NCBI RefSeq assembly: GCF_003589595.1
Contig: NW_020653750.1
Coordinates: 2,472,270-2,536,269 of the forward strand
Length of the DNA stretch: 64,000 nt
DNA from: Hyposmocoma kahamanoa
Lineage: Eukaryota > Arthropoda > Insecta > Lepidoptera > Cosmopterigidae
Direction of reading: 5' to 3'
This document shows positions 48,413 to 61,400 of the stretch, piece after piece (within the stretch, counting starts at the first letter, position 1; each line of letters begins with the position of its first letter). The position numbers and the translations under genes are program-made. Under the pieces are notes generated by a model, which worked only from the letters and a program-made list of their open reading frames with translations, searched no databases and was not told the DNA's origin.

Positions 48413-49407
48413 ATTGGTAGCTTAAAGAAATAGGAACACTTACGTGACCCGTAGGTTGCACAGAGGTCGCGGTCGAAAATGCTCGAATGACACGGCACAC
48501 ATACTGCTGGAATAAGAAATCACAACACTCGATAAATTAATTTACTTTAGGATGGGAACGGGAAATGGATTAGAAGGCCTGACCGTTTCTCGCTGAGCCT
48601 TCTCTCCTGGAGATCGGCGATGAAGTTCAATTGTGATCCGGCGAAGAAGGTCTATATGTTAGTGTGTGTATGTGTCGCTGTTGTCAGCCTCTTATCTTTT
48701 CCTTTCTCTACTCGTTTCCTGTCTATAGTAAGCTTCTATGCAACACGGGGCGAAATGAATGGCTTTATTATATCTTGTAAAAATATTCATATATCGTAAA
48801 GGAACGTCTATTATAGCAGGAGTTTGCCGTGTGAGTGACTCGATACAATTCAAAATGACAAAAAAAAACGTTAAACGACTGCGCCGGTCATTCATCGATG
48901 TAGTGAATACTTTCCGGTAGATGTCATCACCGCATACGCGTTAACAGTATGCATATATAGTTTTAAAGCATTTTATATTCGATGTGACTGTCGAGTAACC
49001 ACAGCATTGTATTGTTATTTCTATTAAATCGTAATGTTGTACTTTATAAAACTTTGGCTAGTTAGTCGAATAATTCTTTAATATTAACTATGTACACGGA
49101 AATAGTAATAATCAAACGTAACACAATTTATAAAAGTTCGCTTACATTTATATGTCCTTAAAAATTACTTAACCTCTAAGAGAATTTTATTAATATTGGG
49201 AAACCCAAAAAGAAATTGTATATACTACAAAATTGTCTACTTCATTTTCAATTAATAGCGAAAACTTCAAAAGTCGTTATGAATCTTCTAAATTATTTGT
49301 GCAGAAAGTATATGCTGGTAAACTCCCTCTTTAAGGCAAATGTCTAATTACCATCAAACAAATTGAAAATTGCTGCAATAAAGTGACTATCACAGACTAT
49401 CCATCGA

Positions 49408-49735
49408 CTACGTAATCATTTTTTTTTATAAGACCCAGTGACGGTACGTACAAGTCGTGCGCCTGGTGGTAAGCGATACTCCGAATTATAACAGTTGCAG
49501 TGTCACTCAGAGCTTTAAAGCGTATAGATCTTAGGGGCACTGCCACTTCGCCCATCAACCTGAGACATAAGTTGACAAGTTTAATGTGCCTGTAATTTCA
49601 TCAGCACCCTTACCCTACCAAACCGGAACGCAGTAATGCTTACATTACTGCTTGGCGGCAGAAATAAGTAAGATGGCAGTACCTCCCTGGGCGAACTCTT
49701 TCACAAGGAGTTCTAATGCTACTAAATGTAGGTAT
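49408..49735 (-). repeat. Interspersed repeat family B, minus-strand copy
   Basis: The reverse complement follows the order of 40686-40990: AGTAGCATTAGAACTCC, GCCGCCAAGCAGTAATGTAA, GATGAAATTACAGGCACATT, GGGCGAAGTGGCAGTGCCCC and CGCTTACCACCAGGCGCACG, ending in TTATAAAAAAAA. It is one of the two fullest copies. Confidence 0.75.
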
Positions 49736-49849
49736 CTAAATAGACCCCGCAAGTACCGCCATTTGTATGAAAACAACACGTGGCTCATTTTTTGTACCTA
49801 CAATGACTTCACAAGCGCTATTTAGTGATGGGAAATCTCCTTCGGCACT

Positions 49850-50720
49850 AAAGCGAATGATTAAATCGAAGACGCTAACGCAACACGTACTTAGAACAAT
49901 GATTTTTTAAGTATTTGTTGATTATAAGAAGCCGTGAAATATTAAAACAATACCAAAATAAAATGATTAAGTCCTTTAGTAATACGTGTTTTGAAAAAAA
50001 AAGTTGCTCCGGAAAACAAAAAAAAACAACAACAAACTTTATAGAATATGACGTTTGAGATTTTCTAAGGTCTTAAGAATTATCATCCCCTCGTTTGTTA
50101 AATCGATCACAATCGAGAACTGTGTTGCATTAAGTGAACATCACTAATCGTAAAATTTTACCAAAAACAAGACGAAGCGGTCGGTACCACGAAAGTGAAT
50201 GCATTATACAGGGTCAAGAGCACGCCAAGCTTGACACTTGAGACTTAAATCATACTCTATGCCGCTTACGATAAGAACGGTCCAAAGTACAAAGTGCTGT
50301 GCTTTTGACTGTACGAAAGTATCGCTCGTTCAGTTATTCATGGCATACTAAAGGACGACCACAAGTCTACGGTACCAAGTGAAAGCCGCAATATACTACG
50401 AATCATGGGGCGTATACTTGTTTCCATATTTGTTTTTTCGAAATTCATTCAAAATGAAAATAATAGATTTTAAAATAAATTATTACGCATATGCTCAATA
50501 CAAAATTACTTAACTGTGGAAGGTCCCTGTTTAATCATCTATTCATAGTTTCTAATGGCACAATGGGCTTTTTTTGCGTTATCGACTGATGTTTAACTAC
50601 GATAACGGCCGGGCGCGTTGTAAGGCGTAGCAACGGCAACTAAGCGTTTATAGCTTACATTGGACATGCGAAGTAGGTACACTTGCTTATTTAGATATAT
50701 GTCTGTGATAGTGATGAACT
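49850..50720. repeat. Dispersed repeat family C, copy 2
   Basis: Same order and orientation as 20840-22380, for example AAGTATTTGTTGATTATAAG, AAGTGAAAGCCGCAATATAC, TACGATAACGGCCGGGCGCG and TTAGATATATGTCTGTGATA. It is shorter by internal deletions. No gene recognised within. Confidence 0.65.
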
Positions 50721-51639
50721 CACTCACCAAGGTCGCTTACGTGCCAACTGATACTTGAATGACACTGGCCAGCGCGGGCATTAGCTGTCAAACGTTGTTT
50801 TTATAACGTCAGAACGATTTTATAACTAACATTTACTCGATTGTGTTAATCGATTAGAATTAAATACTTAATTAAAATTAAATTCGCGACATAAGTGATA
50901 TATACAGCTCGGTTTCATTGGTTTATATTTGACTAAAAGGTTGTCAATGATGAAGAAGGAGAACACCTTTCGTTAGATAAAACTCAGTAAGGGGTACATA
51001 GAGAGGTGTTATTTTAGATTTATTTGTATTTAAAAACGTAGAAGTAATTCAAAAGAATAATGAACACGTAGGCAGTGACAGCAAATAATACAAATTTGTT
51101 TTTATACCATGAAAGTATGCTTCTTCTTCTTAAAGGAAATTATATAGGTACTATTTACGTTACTTACATTTTACGGTAACCACAGGACAGGTGCTATTTT
51201 GAACTGTACTTCTATCTCTAAACGTTTTGAATTCAAATAAAGCGTTTGTGTTATAACAACTAAAATAAATTTGTAATAATATCGTGAACCAGAATGTTGC
51301 TGGAGATGAAAGTAGACACCCACAGCTTTTTTGCTGAAAAACGAAATCTTACGGGATAACTGTTAGTTATTGTTTATTGTTCTTTATAGAAAGTTCACGG
51401 AGACAACTTATGGCATGGGGAAATAGTACCAATATCATGTTAACACTTTTTTGTATTTTCTTTTATATATTTGTACCAACATAAATTTTGCAACTTATAG
51501 GTAATTAATTGACAGTAACTTTCCTAAGCATGACATACGTACACGCTCCTGGTTGGCATTCTGGTTCAAATATAGTTTTAAACAAATTAATGTGTTGATC
51601 TATTTTGGATGTCGACTGTTGTGTTTGTCTAATAAAAAA

Positions 51640-52000
51640 ATGCTACAATGATAAATAACAAAATGTCACTTACATCTCAATGCATACACCTTAAAATTTG
51701 CGTAGAAACACAGTATCATTTGAATGACAGTTCAACAATCAAAGCCTAGAGTCGGTACGCATACCAACTGATCGGGGAAGGAACTGAAAATCGATTGCTT
51801 TAATGCAATATTCAAATACGTAAAGTAATGAAATATTAATGTAAATAATATAAAGGCAAAAATCTGCAAGCATAATTTTTTTATTTATAATATCATTAAT
51901 GATACCATCACATTGTGATTTTAGAATTGTAAAGATTTGTAGCAAACATTCAGTACATAGCCGTAAATGCTAGAAAAAAACATATATTTCCAAATGATAG
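51640..52000 (-). pseudogene. Gustatory receptor relic (Gr pseudogene)
   Basis: On the minus strand a frame reads KKIMLADFCLYIIYINISLL and YVFEYCIKAID; it shifts near 51785 into FPDQLVCVPTLGFDC, a TGA, and TVIQMILCFYANFKVYALRC. This mirrors FPGYWYC.P..GLDAITIIQ and MLLCYYVYRSV in exon 1 of Gr-C/D/E. One frameshift and one stop are clear. A donor-like GTAAGTGAC follows at 51679. The remaining exons were not found. It lies between Gr-C and Gr-D in the same orientation, as expected of a dead member of the array. Confidence 0.6.
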
Positions 52001-52542
52001 TGGCAATCATGAATATCAAAATTGAAGTACTATGTTGAGTTCAATGTAATAACTAAACGACAGTCTGCTTAATCTTTTTGAAATTAAAATTAAATCGATA
52101 AATGTATAATGCGCACCCGTGGAACTTAGCATATTATAATTAACGTGAACATATTATTTGCTAGAATTTAGAAGCTAAATTTTTATTTTCGACCTACGAA
52201 TGAAGTTTATATTTAAAACAAACTTTTCAAATGCACTGTTTTTATTCAAACTTTGCTGATCAGCATAATTAAGCATAATAAACTTGATTTAATATTGACG
52301 AGTGGATTTAATGTTAAGAAAATGCATAGACCTATTACAACATAGTGTAGTAAATACCTTGTTATTAAAAAAAATGGCTATTTACATAATTTTGTGATAA
52401 ATATATAAATATAATATATGATATATGAAACTTGTAGATGTGACTACCACTCGTAATCTCAAAAAAAATTGTGTTTGTAGTTTCAGGTAATCATATTTTA
52501 TCATTGCTAATTTTTTCAAGAATTTTAATTTAATTTAATTTT

Positions 52543-52559
52543 TATATATATATATATAT
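52543..52559. repeat. TA dinucleotide repeat
   Basis: About eight TA units within AT-rich sequence. Confidence 0.9.
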
Positions 52560-53106
52560 CGAATTACCTATTTTTTCTTAAGTTATGATGGATTATGATT
52601 TGACAGATTAGATAATGATGTACTAGAAACGTTCAATAACTCCAAGATTGTTTTATGGTGACGTTTCCGATGACGATCGTGAATATTGGCCACCGAATCG
52701 CAATCAAACTAACATCCTTGAGTCGGATAGCAATTGACACGACGAAGCACGTATCGCATAGTGAACATAATAGTGTATTAATTCAAAAAGTATATTCTTT
52801 CAGAGTCGATTAAAAACTAATTTTTCTCTTCCTGCGAAAGATTCAGAAAAGAACATGTATAGGTTAAAGTCTATTATAGACACGTAAACAATTTTCTACT
52901 TGCCAAATATGTTTAAAAATAAAAGAGAAATAATAATTTCCTACTTTTGAGTACTGTTTTTTCCAGAACTAGGTCACAAAAAGTTTATCTCATTCTGAGT
53001 TAAGTAGATATCTTTTAATTGTTTCTTACAATATTCTAACAACGGTTTCTGTGGCGCGTAGGGAATCAAATTGTATGTTCACAAATACTATAATCTTCAA
53101 GATTAT

Positions 53107-53500
53107 TCACATATTTTCAGTTACAACACTATTGTAATAACAGTGCGATATATCGGATGCTGTTGTGTCTTCTCCAGCGTTTTCCGATATTTCGGAAGTA
53201 TTCGCCAGTTCATCAACATTACCGTCGCGATCGAGAGGACATCTGAGATCCATGTCGCGTTCACGTAGACGTGTTTGTAGTCGGGTTAGAGATACTTCAA
53301 ACACTTGTCGCACCTTCACTCCGATCACAGGTACTCAGTTGCCAGAATATTAATGATAAGCAAGATAATTGGTGGAAACACAAGTGTGAGCCAGAATTTA
53401 GTGTTTGCAACCTGCCTATTTACCGATAGATACTACGGAACGGGCATGGTATACACTCTACCAGCAGTAGGTATATCGATGACGATATTCTTTTTGTTGA
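53107..53500 (-). pseudogene. Membrane-protein-like fragment, unidentified, broken
   Basis: The minus strand shows NKKNIVIDIPTAGRVYTMPVP, a TAG, then TKFWLTLVFPPIILLIINIL (a probable transmembrane helix) and ATEYL; after a frame change comes GVKVRQVFEVSLTRLQTRLR and a polar tail (DELANTSEISENAGED). The plus strand is also open over part of this stretch (53165-53353), so strand is not certain. It looks like the decayed exon of a membrane protein. Family not recognised. Confidence 0.35.
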
Positions 53501-54329
53501 CTGTATAAACAGAACACAAATTTTAAAAACTAGAAGGTCTCTCGGATTAACTATAAGGGAATTAAAGACATAACAGTTTAAAAAAGACACGCTGCAAAAA
53601 AATGGATGTAATAAGAAAAACTGTAAAAAAAAATCTGAAATTTGTCTGTTTTGTGCTAAATAGAAACTGTTTCACCGAATTGCACCAAGGTGAAAGCTAG
53701 AATAAATATGTTTCTGTTAATCTCTTACGTTCATTCCTATTTTACAATTTAAAAAAAAAATGTAAATTATATTATAATAATAATAACGTCTAAATGATAG
53801 ATGTAATATCTTGTTTTTTCAGAAGAAATATTTATTTTTTATAAGTTTTTTAAGTTTATACTTAATAGGTACATTTTGTGTTTTTTATTTTCAATAAATA
53901 ATATTTTATCCAAGTATTCTTTTAACTTGATTGCTAATTAGTCCACTTGCAATCGTTCAAAATTTTAAACGGACATCTTAATATAATATATAGGACACAG
54001 TGAAAATCCGGTTTTCCCCACCAAATATTTTTTTCAATGTTTTTTCCCATAATTTCTAAAATATTAACAACAATCGCTGAAAGTTTCATAAAAATACTCT
54101 AAAAATAGGTCTCTGAGTAGGCAGGAGGTTAAGAGAGTTTAAGAAAAAAACATTGAGTTTGCTTGTTATTTAAATAGAGTATTATATAGTATTTTACGCA
54201 ATATCTATTATTGCAAATGAACTCAAATTTTTATTTTAATATACCAAGTTCAGGCTTGCTTAGTATGATTACAAAGGAAATCAGACTGTGTTTGTACTTA
54301 CTACGAAATAGTAATACTATTGTGTCTGA

Positions 54330-54560
54330 TATAATATATACATCATCATCATTATCAGACAGACATAACCTTCCCCCTGAGCACGTCAACTCTCCCGATT
54401 CCGTGCCATTCGCATTCAGCCGCTGCCGCACCTTTCTCAGGACGTCCGTCCATCTTCCTGTACTACGTTTGCCACTTAAGAACAAGTTTGCTCCATCGAC
54501 CACCGGCCGTCTTGCAAACATGTCCTGTACATTCCTTAGGTAATTGATCCATCATAGAAA
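54330..54560 (-). pseudogene. RTE-type LINE 3' end fragment
   Basis: The minus strand gives VQDMFARRPVVDGANLFLSG and TGRWTDVLRKVRQRLNANGT, and ends in SDNDDDVY encoded by a GATAATGATGATGATG tail. The W.D..RK..G pattern and the TGATGA tail resemble the 3' end of RTE-like elements common in moths. It is frameshifted and fragmentary. Confidence 0.6.
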
Positions 54561-55222
54561 TCCCAATCTTAGCTCGCTTCATCGCTCGCTGTTGTTAACG
54601 TCTACGTCTCGACTCCGAAGGTACTGGTAGAATCCGCTGCTTTTGTTTATAGACTCTTTGGGATTGACGACCCGAAGATACTAATATGGTTAAATGTATA
54701 TTATGGACCCGCTAAATAGGAACTACGAGCTATATAGGTTGATAAAAAAATCACTAACCATTTTAAAGGAGTATATATACATAATGGAAATAAAAAATAT
54801 ATGTTCGGTTTTTTTTCAAACAATAAATAAGTTACGATGTCTCAAAGTTTTCCAAAAAATTGTAAACAATACTGACACCCGACAATTAATAAACGCCGTT
54901 GCTATAGCAACAACAATGGTATGGGGCAGTGGACGGGGTCAGCGTATCTGACAGATAACAAAGTACTAAATTAACGCGCGATGTGTTAGCGCAGGTATAA
55001 TATTAACATAAAACAATGGGGATTTTTTTTAATCAACCTGTATACGCAATTTAAAAACTATACAATACTATTTGCTGAAGTAGTAAATAAACATTTGAAA
55101 GTTAAGTGTAAGTATTAAGCTGTTTCTTTTCATTGTTTACAATAGCTGCTATTGTAAAGATTAAGTTACTAAATTTCTTTCAATATTCTTAAAACATACA
55201 GTCAATAGATCCAATTGTCAAA

Positions 55223-58049
55223 TTACAATATTTCATTGAAATGAGAAAATTGCAACAAAATAATAAAGTAAGTAGCGCAAAAACTGATCAATGAAGCTGG
55301 TAATCGTAAGTCTAGGGGTATAATGTTCCATATGTCATATTGTAAACAACGTCGCACTTGCAGGAACTCCAAAAGACGCCTTCTTTCTTCACCCCTTTCT
55401 TCGTCTGAGTAAGAAAAAACATGCTTTATTTGTAAAGTGATACGCTGCGTTTTGATTCCGCTATTTTTGTTTTGTATGGAAAAGAAATTCTTACTACAAG
55501 AAATTTATAAAAGTTTTATAATGAACTATAATTTTTTTTTTTAAATTCACATGTTTTAGTGATATGTTAGGTTAAAGATATATCTTTAAATTATATGTAT
55601 TATTCAAAAGAAGAAAATAAAATTGGAAAAAGTTATCCCATAGATTAATTAATCGCATCTACCTCTATCCGCCATCAATTGATTATGTAATTCCACTTTG
55701 ATTGCTTCCGTTTCAGCGTAAATCATTTGGGTCACGATAGCTGGGCCACAAATTTGTGATACTGCAATGGATAAGAATACGACAGTGGTCCAAAAAAAAA
55801 CTCCTGTTCTCTCCTGAAAAACCAAGTTCCGAAAAACAAATTTAAGCTGCTTAATTACGATACAATTAACAACAACTATAAGAAAACTAATAGTACAGGT
55901 ATTATGATGATCTTAGTTAGTCAAATGACTTCGGTAGTCCACAGGCTATCACTCTGGCTACCAGGTTCTCAACTCTCACTCTGGCTACAAGAGATTTGGT
56001 TTCTATTCTCCGTAGCACCAATTTAGGAAAATAAAATTTTTTAAACTGATTATGGCCTAGGTGTTCCAAGTAGGTACTGCTTTAATAACTTGTCTCTATT
56101 AATCATAATAATGCAATTAAATCCATAGTTAAAGACCAAGTAACTGTAGTGCGATTCATGTAAGTTCAAGCTATCAAAATATCGTTGAAGTTACGTATTC
56201 GTTCGATCGATGTCCTATCTACAATGGGTATTCACGTATCACTTGAACGAACGTTGATATGAGTAGAATCGAAACGTAACGACTAATGAACGACATCTTG
56301 GATTGTGAAATTTTACATTTAGTCGTCGAAAGTCTCTTGAAAGAACTGTCAAAATTTTAGCAGAATACGTATGACTTGTCGATTAGAGTCGATTTAAGTT
56401 CGATTCATATACCAAAATATGCTTTAACGATATTTGGATCGAACTACTTTAAAATGAGACTCGTTGACGTTCACCGTCATACGTGAATACGAAAAAGCAG
56501 TTCAACGACTAAATCGCTACGATATTGTAACGATTTGATTACGTGAATCACCCCCTTGGAGTGATTATTTGGCTTATTGTTATTATTATATTTTAGTGTA
56601 ACCGAAATTCTACCTTCTTTGTCTTAAGGCTCATTAATACACTCTACATTAATTTTGATTTCTCAACAATTCCATTAAATGCGGTTTACTTACCGTTGTA
56701 GCTGCTGTTACAGATTGCCATAATATGTCCATCACTTTAGGTATAGTCACAAGTAATTCCACGACAACCTGCAATAACAAATTTCGGAAAATGATATAAA
56801 TATTTTATTTTAAAGGAGTAACTTGATTTATTTAAATAATGTATTTATGGGGGAGTGAACTTGAACTTGTTGGATACCAACCTTTATATAATATGTACAT
56901 GAGAACATAAGGACAATTTACTATTGGGAAACTACACAAATTCCTTTGATGTGTCTGGATTCGAACCATCGTCAATTTGCCAAACCGGGGTACAATAACA
57001 AACAGACGTTACTGGTTCGGATTTAGTAAGATCAAGGGAATTTTACTTCGTGTTTGATTGATCTTTGCATAAATAATAACAACAAACTATTGGATATATT
57101 CATAAAAAGTATATGAATGTCAAGATATTAAAACTACCATGATATTCAATACGTTAAGCGAGAAATAAATAAACTACGCAAGTTTTGTTTTTCTGACGAC
57201 GAATAATTAAATACTATGCTCTAAGCCAATATCGAATTTCTATACAGGTTTAAGTTTCGCAATATTTAATTTGTTGTCCTTGAGATATTCGAGCAATAAA
57301 TGACAATCGTCGTCGACTACACAATCAAAAACAAAAACGATAATACTTACGACAGCTGAGTTGAGGGGTCGAATTTTGTCGCAATAGGTTACAAATGATT
57401 GATAGCGTTCTTGAACAGTTTTTATGTCAAATTTATGCAAAGATATTTTAATATAATTTACTGATTTATATACATAGTAACATAACAACATTTGGATGAT
57501 AGTAATTGCATCAAGACCTACCACGGGTATACAATACCAATAACCTGGGAAAGAATTAGTACAGTATTGCGTACTATTAAGAAAACAATTAACAACACAA
57601 AGCGTTTGCTTTAACCCACAAATAAAAAACGTGTAAATATATAGCACAAATGCAAATTTAACGTTAACTGACTCCATTATATTTCTATCTAAAGAATAAA
57701 CATCAAGAATTAGATCATATATATTGTATTTGGAGAACGTTAACAATATCCAATGCATTAGATATTGAAATGTAAATACCACCGCCATAATATTATAATT
57801 GGATTTTATTGAATTTCTTATCGAAAGAAGTACAACACACATTATAATTAATACACAAAATTGCACACAACTGAACACTAGTCGACGATATTTGCTTAGA
57901 GTCTTTTTAAAACCAAAATCTAACCCAAATATGCAAAGAAATAACATAAAATATACTTTCATGAACTTGGGCACATTGCTAGTGAATTTCTTAGGCTTCA
58001 CAATAAAGTAACCCTTATTAACAGTTTGAAATAACTTAGGCGAATGCAT
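55223..58049 (-). CDS. Gustatory receptor Gr-D, four exons, complete (368 aa)
   Basis: Exons (minus) 58049-57351, 56768-56694, 55813-55663 and 55404-55223 total 1107 bp. Donors are GTAAGTA, GTAAGT and GTAGAT, acceptors TGCAG, TTCAG and CTCAG; phases are 0, 0 and 1. The protein starts MHSPKLFQTVNKGYFIVKPK, has FMLFLCIFGLDFGFKKTLSK and FPGYWYCIPVVGLDAITIIQ in exon 1, ICGPAIVTQMIYAETEAIKV in exon 3, and ends CATYFIILLQFSHFNEIL with the Gr signature. Every exon after the first matches Gr-C in length, and most residues agree, so these are close tandem paralogues. It is a taste-neuron channel of unknown ligand. Intron 2 contains a terminal-inverted-repeat element. Only 359 bp separate its start codon from the end of Gr-E. 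Confidence 0.93.
56149..56553. mobile_element. MITE-like element with terminal inverted repeats in Gr-D intron 2
   Basis: GTGCGATTCATGTAAGTTCA at the left corresponds, imperfectly, to the reverse complement of TTACGTGAATCACCC at the right (56540-56554), and the match continues inward over about 45 bp (AATATCGT motifs). The interior is dense in TCGA/ACG motifs and has no open frame. Target duplication not clear. Confidence 0.6.
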
Positions 58050-58408
58050 TTTTCAATAATTAATGGAAGTCGCTACGTAGAAAGCAGCTACTTTTACGTC
58101 TGGAGAGATCAGAAGGACTGTAGCAAATAATAATAACATTTGTAGGTTTTAATTAATTATTTATCAATGGGATATGAATGATAGGCTTTCAACTAATGAA
58201 TCATATTTCGTAATTGAAAGTTTCCCATTTAATATGTAATATCGACGATGAGAATCTTTTATATAAAAATAACAATTATAATTATAGTACTGACTTCAAC
58301 CCCATTAAATTCTTGTATATTACAACCTGTTATTTTTGTATTTCGATAAAGACTGGACAATAACAGCTGTGCTATTATTGATCCAAGATGCTACCGTTGC
58401 TAAACTCT

Positions 58409-61400
58409 TCAAAAATTCCAATTATCAAAATGGGAAAATTGTAAAAGAACAATAAAATATGTAGCGCAGACACTGATTAATGAAGCTGGCAATCGTAAGT
58501 CTAGGGGAATGATATTCCATATGTCGTATTGTAAACAAGGCCGCACAAGTAAGAATTCCAATAAATGCCTTCTTTCTTTACTTTTTTCATCGTCTGAAAA
58601 GAAACAAATAAATTTAATTTAGCTTATTATGTGTAAAACATTATATTGTGTTGTATGCAATATCGGTTGCAAATGAAATTTAAATTTTTACTATTTTATG
58701 ATACCAAGTTTAGGACATGTGGTGTGGTGTGTCTGGTAGTAAGCGACAAGACTACACATGCCTCTAAAATCTCAGAGCTTTACATCGCAAAAAGAGAGAG
58801 AGAGACACTGACACTGCACCTGTCACCCTGCGTGACAAGTTCCATGTACCTGTTGTTTCACCAGGGCCCGTACACTTCAAAACCAGCAATGCTCACATTA
58901 CCGCTTGGCGGCAGAAACAACTAACAACAAATCAATATTTCCGAAAGTGATTACATGCGCTACGAACTTGTTGGTAATTAAGACTAAACGTCTATCGTTC
59001 TATTTCAGGCATATTTTTATCTATTGTCACCGATTTAAGATTGACAATGAGATCCTGTAGATAAATAAATCTTACCTCTATCCGCCATCAATTGATTATG
59101 TAATTCCACTTTGATAGCTTCTAATTCTGAATAAATCATTTGTATTACGATGGTCGGGCCACAAATTTGCAATATTAGTATAAATATGAGTACGATTTGT
59201 GTCCAAAAGAAAACGTGTATTCCTCCCTGAAAAAACGAAATCTTGTGTAATTAATTAATCAAGTTTACGTAAATATAATTACGAAATACGATACGAATCA
59301 TAAAAGGTACATATTATTATTATCTTAATAAACGACCAGACTGGGCACCCCATTTTCAGGTACCGGTAAGTCGGATTTAGGAAACGAACTCTATTGACTT
59401 TTTTCTGATCTGGGTGTTTTAACACTCTCAGCGCTCTAGAAAAACGATTTTTCTCAAGTAGCAGGCCATGTGTGCGGCGCTTGTGGAACGCGCTTCGTTT
59501 TTTTCATAGCACGCATCGCCTGATCATAAGGAACTAGCCTCTCGAAGAACCGGAAGAACTCAAGTGACGGAGGTCTGTCACAACTCTATACACTGGCTGA
59601 TCTGGGGTCAGAACCTAAACTTATAAGGTTATAGTGCCCTTCTTGTATACCCTCAGGGTCGGTAAGGAGGGTCACAATAATCAGAACTAATGTAGAAAGA
59701 TGTGGGGCTGATCTTAAGGAACTTTAGCAGCAAGCCATGTGGGCGGCGCGCTTAGCACGCATTTGTTTTCACAGTACACCACGTCCGATCTTAAGTAACT
59801 TTTACAGCAGGCCATGTGGGCTATCAGCGGGACCCCTCCAGCTTTACTAGTAGGCTGTTTGGTATGCCGTGATCCTAACAAAAAACAGACGGACGTCACC
59901 ACTAGGGATGAGATCGATACTTGATTACGATATGGATCCGTTGTTAGCAGAAGAGCCAAACAATTGGCTGTGTTCACCGAACGCACAATTTATATTGTCA
60001 GCCTGCTGATGCAACCTTTGACTGATCAGCACTAGAAAAATCGAAAATAAATTTTAATCCCTAATTGTTGTACGCCGACGATCCATATGGCCTGCTAGGT
60101 AAAATTCGGTAATACATGGTGACCTGCGCCACTTGGGTTGCTGGCGGCCCACATGACTTGCTGGTTAACATTCGAAGATACGTAGTGGCCTGCTGCAGTT
60201 AAATTTTTGTGGGTGGCCGGCGGCCCACATGGCACTGAGAGTATTCAACAGTGTTGTAATAATTTAACTCTGAGGCTCTGGAATGCATATTAGTACAATT
60301 ATTATTATTATTACTATGAGCTTGTTCTGTCTCATTGCTGGGTAAAGACCTCTCCCCTCTTTTTCATTGATCTCGGTTGTGGGCAACATCTAACCATTAC
60401 AAGGACATCTTTAATTTTAGGGCAAGTAATTGATATTATTTGTTTTGACATATCATTATTATTTCTATAGTAATGAAATGTCAACCAACCCTCTTTCAAG
60501 GTTTATATCAACTATTTTACTAAACCTACCTACCGTTTTAATTACTATTACAAAATTCCATAGCATTGTCATCAGTTTAGGTGCAGACACAAACAATGCC
60601 ACAACAACCTGCAAAGGTGTAAAAAAAGTCTATGTATTTTTTTTCTGGCGACGAATCTGATAAAATTCTTTGTTCTAAGCCAATATCAAACTTTTATGTA
60701 GCTCTAAGTTTAGCTTTGTTATTGACACATTAAAAATAGCAGCAATAAAAATGACTCGACGATTATATTACTAAAACCTAAAATATAAATACTTGCGAGA
60801 GCTGAGTGCAGGGGTCGAATTTTGTCACTGTAGGTTACAACTGAAAGATAGCGTTTTTGAACAATTTTTATGTCGATATTGTGTAAAGATATTTTAATAT
60901 AATTTACAGATCTGTATACGTAGTAACATAATAACATTTGAATGATCGCAATTGAATCGAGACCTATAATGGGTATACAGCGCCAATAATCAGGAAATGG
61001 TTTTACACATAAGTCCGTGCTGTTAAGAAAACAATTTACCACACAAAGCGTTTGCTTTAACACACACGTCAAAATCGTGTAAAAATATGTCACAAACGCA
61101 AACTTAATATTCACTGGTTCCATTATATTCTTATCTAGTGAATAAACATCAATAATTAAATCATACACATTGTATTTGGAGAATATTAAAAGTGTACAAT
61201 ATGTCAGATATTGTGATGTAAATATTAACATCATATAATTTTTTATATTTATGCGCCAAAGAAGTAACGTGCACATTAGAATTGACACGCAAAATTGCAC
61301 ACAACTGAACATCAGTCGAAGATATTTGCTTAGAGTTTTTTTAAAACCAAAATCGAATCCAAATATGCATAGGAAAAGAATAAAGTATACATTGATAGAC

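Larger units (their letters stand above)
46321..55222. other. Intergenic region from mariner copy 3 to Gr-D
   Basis: No intact gene recognised. It contains the BEL/Pao gag relic, repeat families B and C, the Gr relic, a membrane-protein-like fragment and an RTE 3' fragment, listed separately. The sequence at 48900-49400, 50730-51600, 52080-53050 and 53520-54200 is AT-rich with no recognised content apart from a TA microsatellite at 52543-52559. Confidence 0.5.

Noticed and set aside
57799..58011. Plus-strand open frame (also 42213-42575 and 61251-61460)
   Set aside because: All three are antisense to the same part of exon 1 of Gr-D, Gr-C and Gr-E and mirror its conservation.
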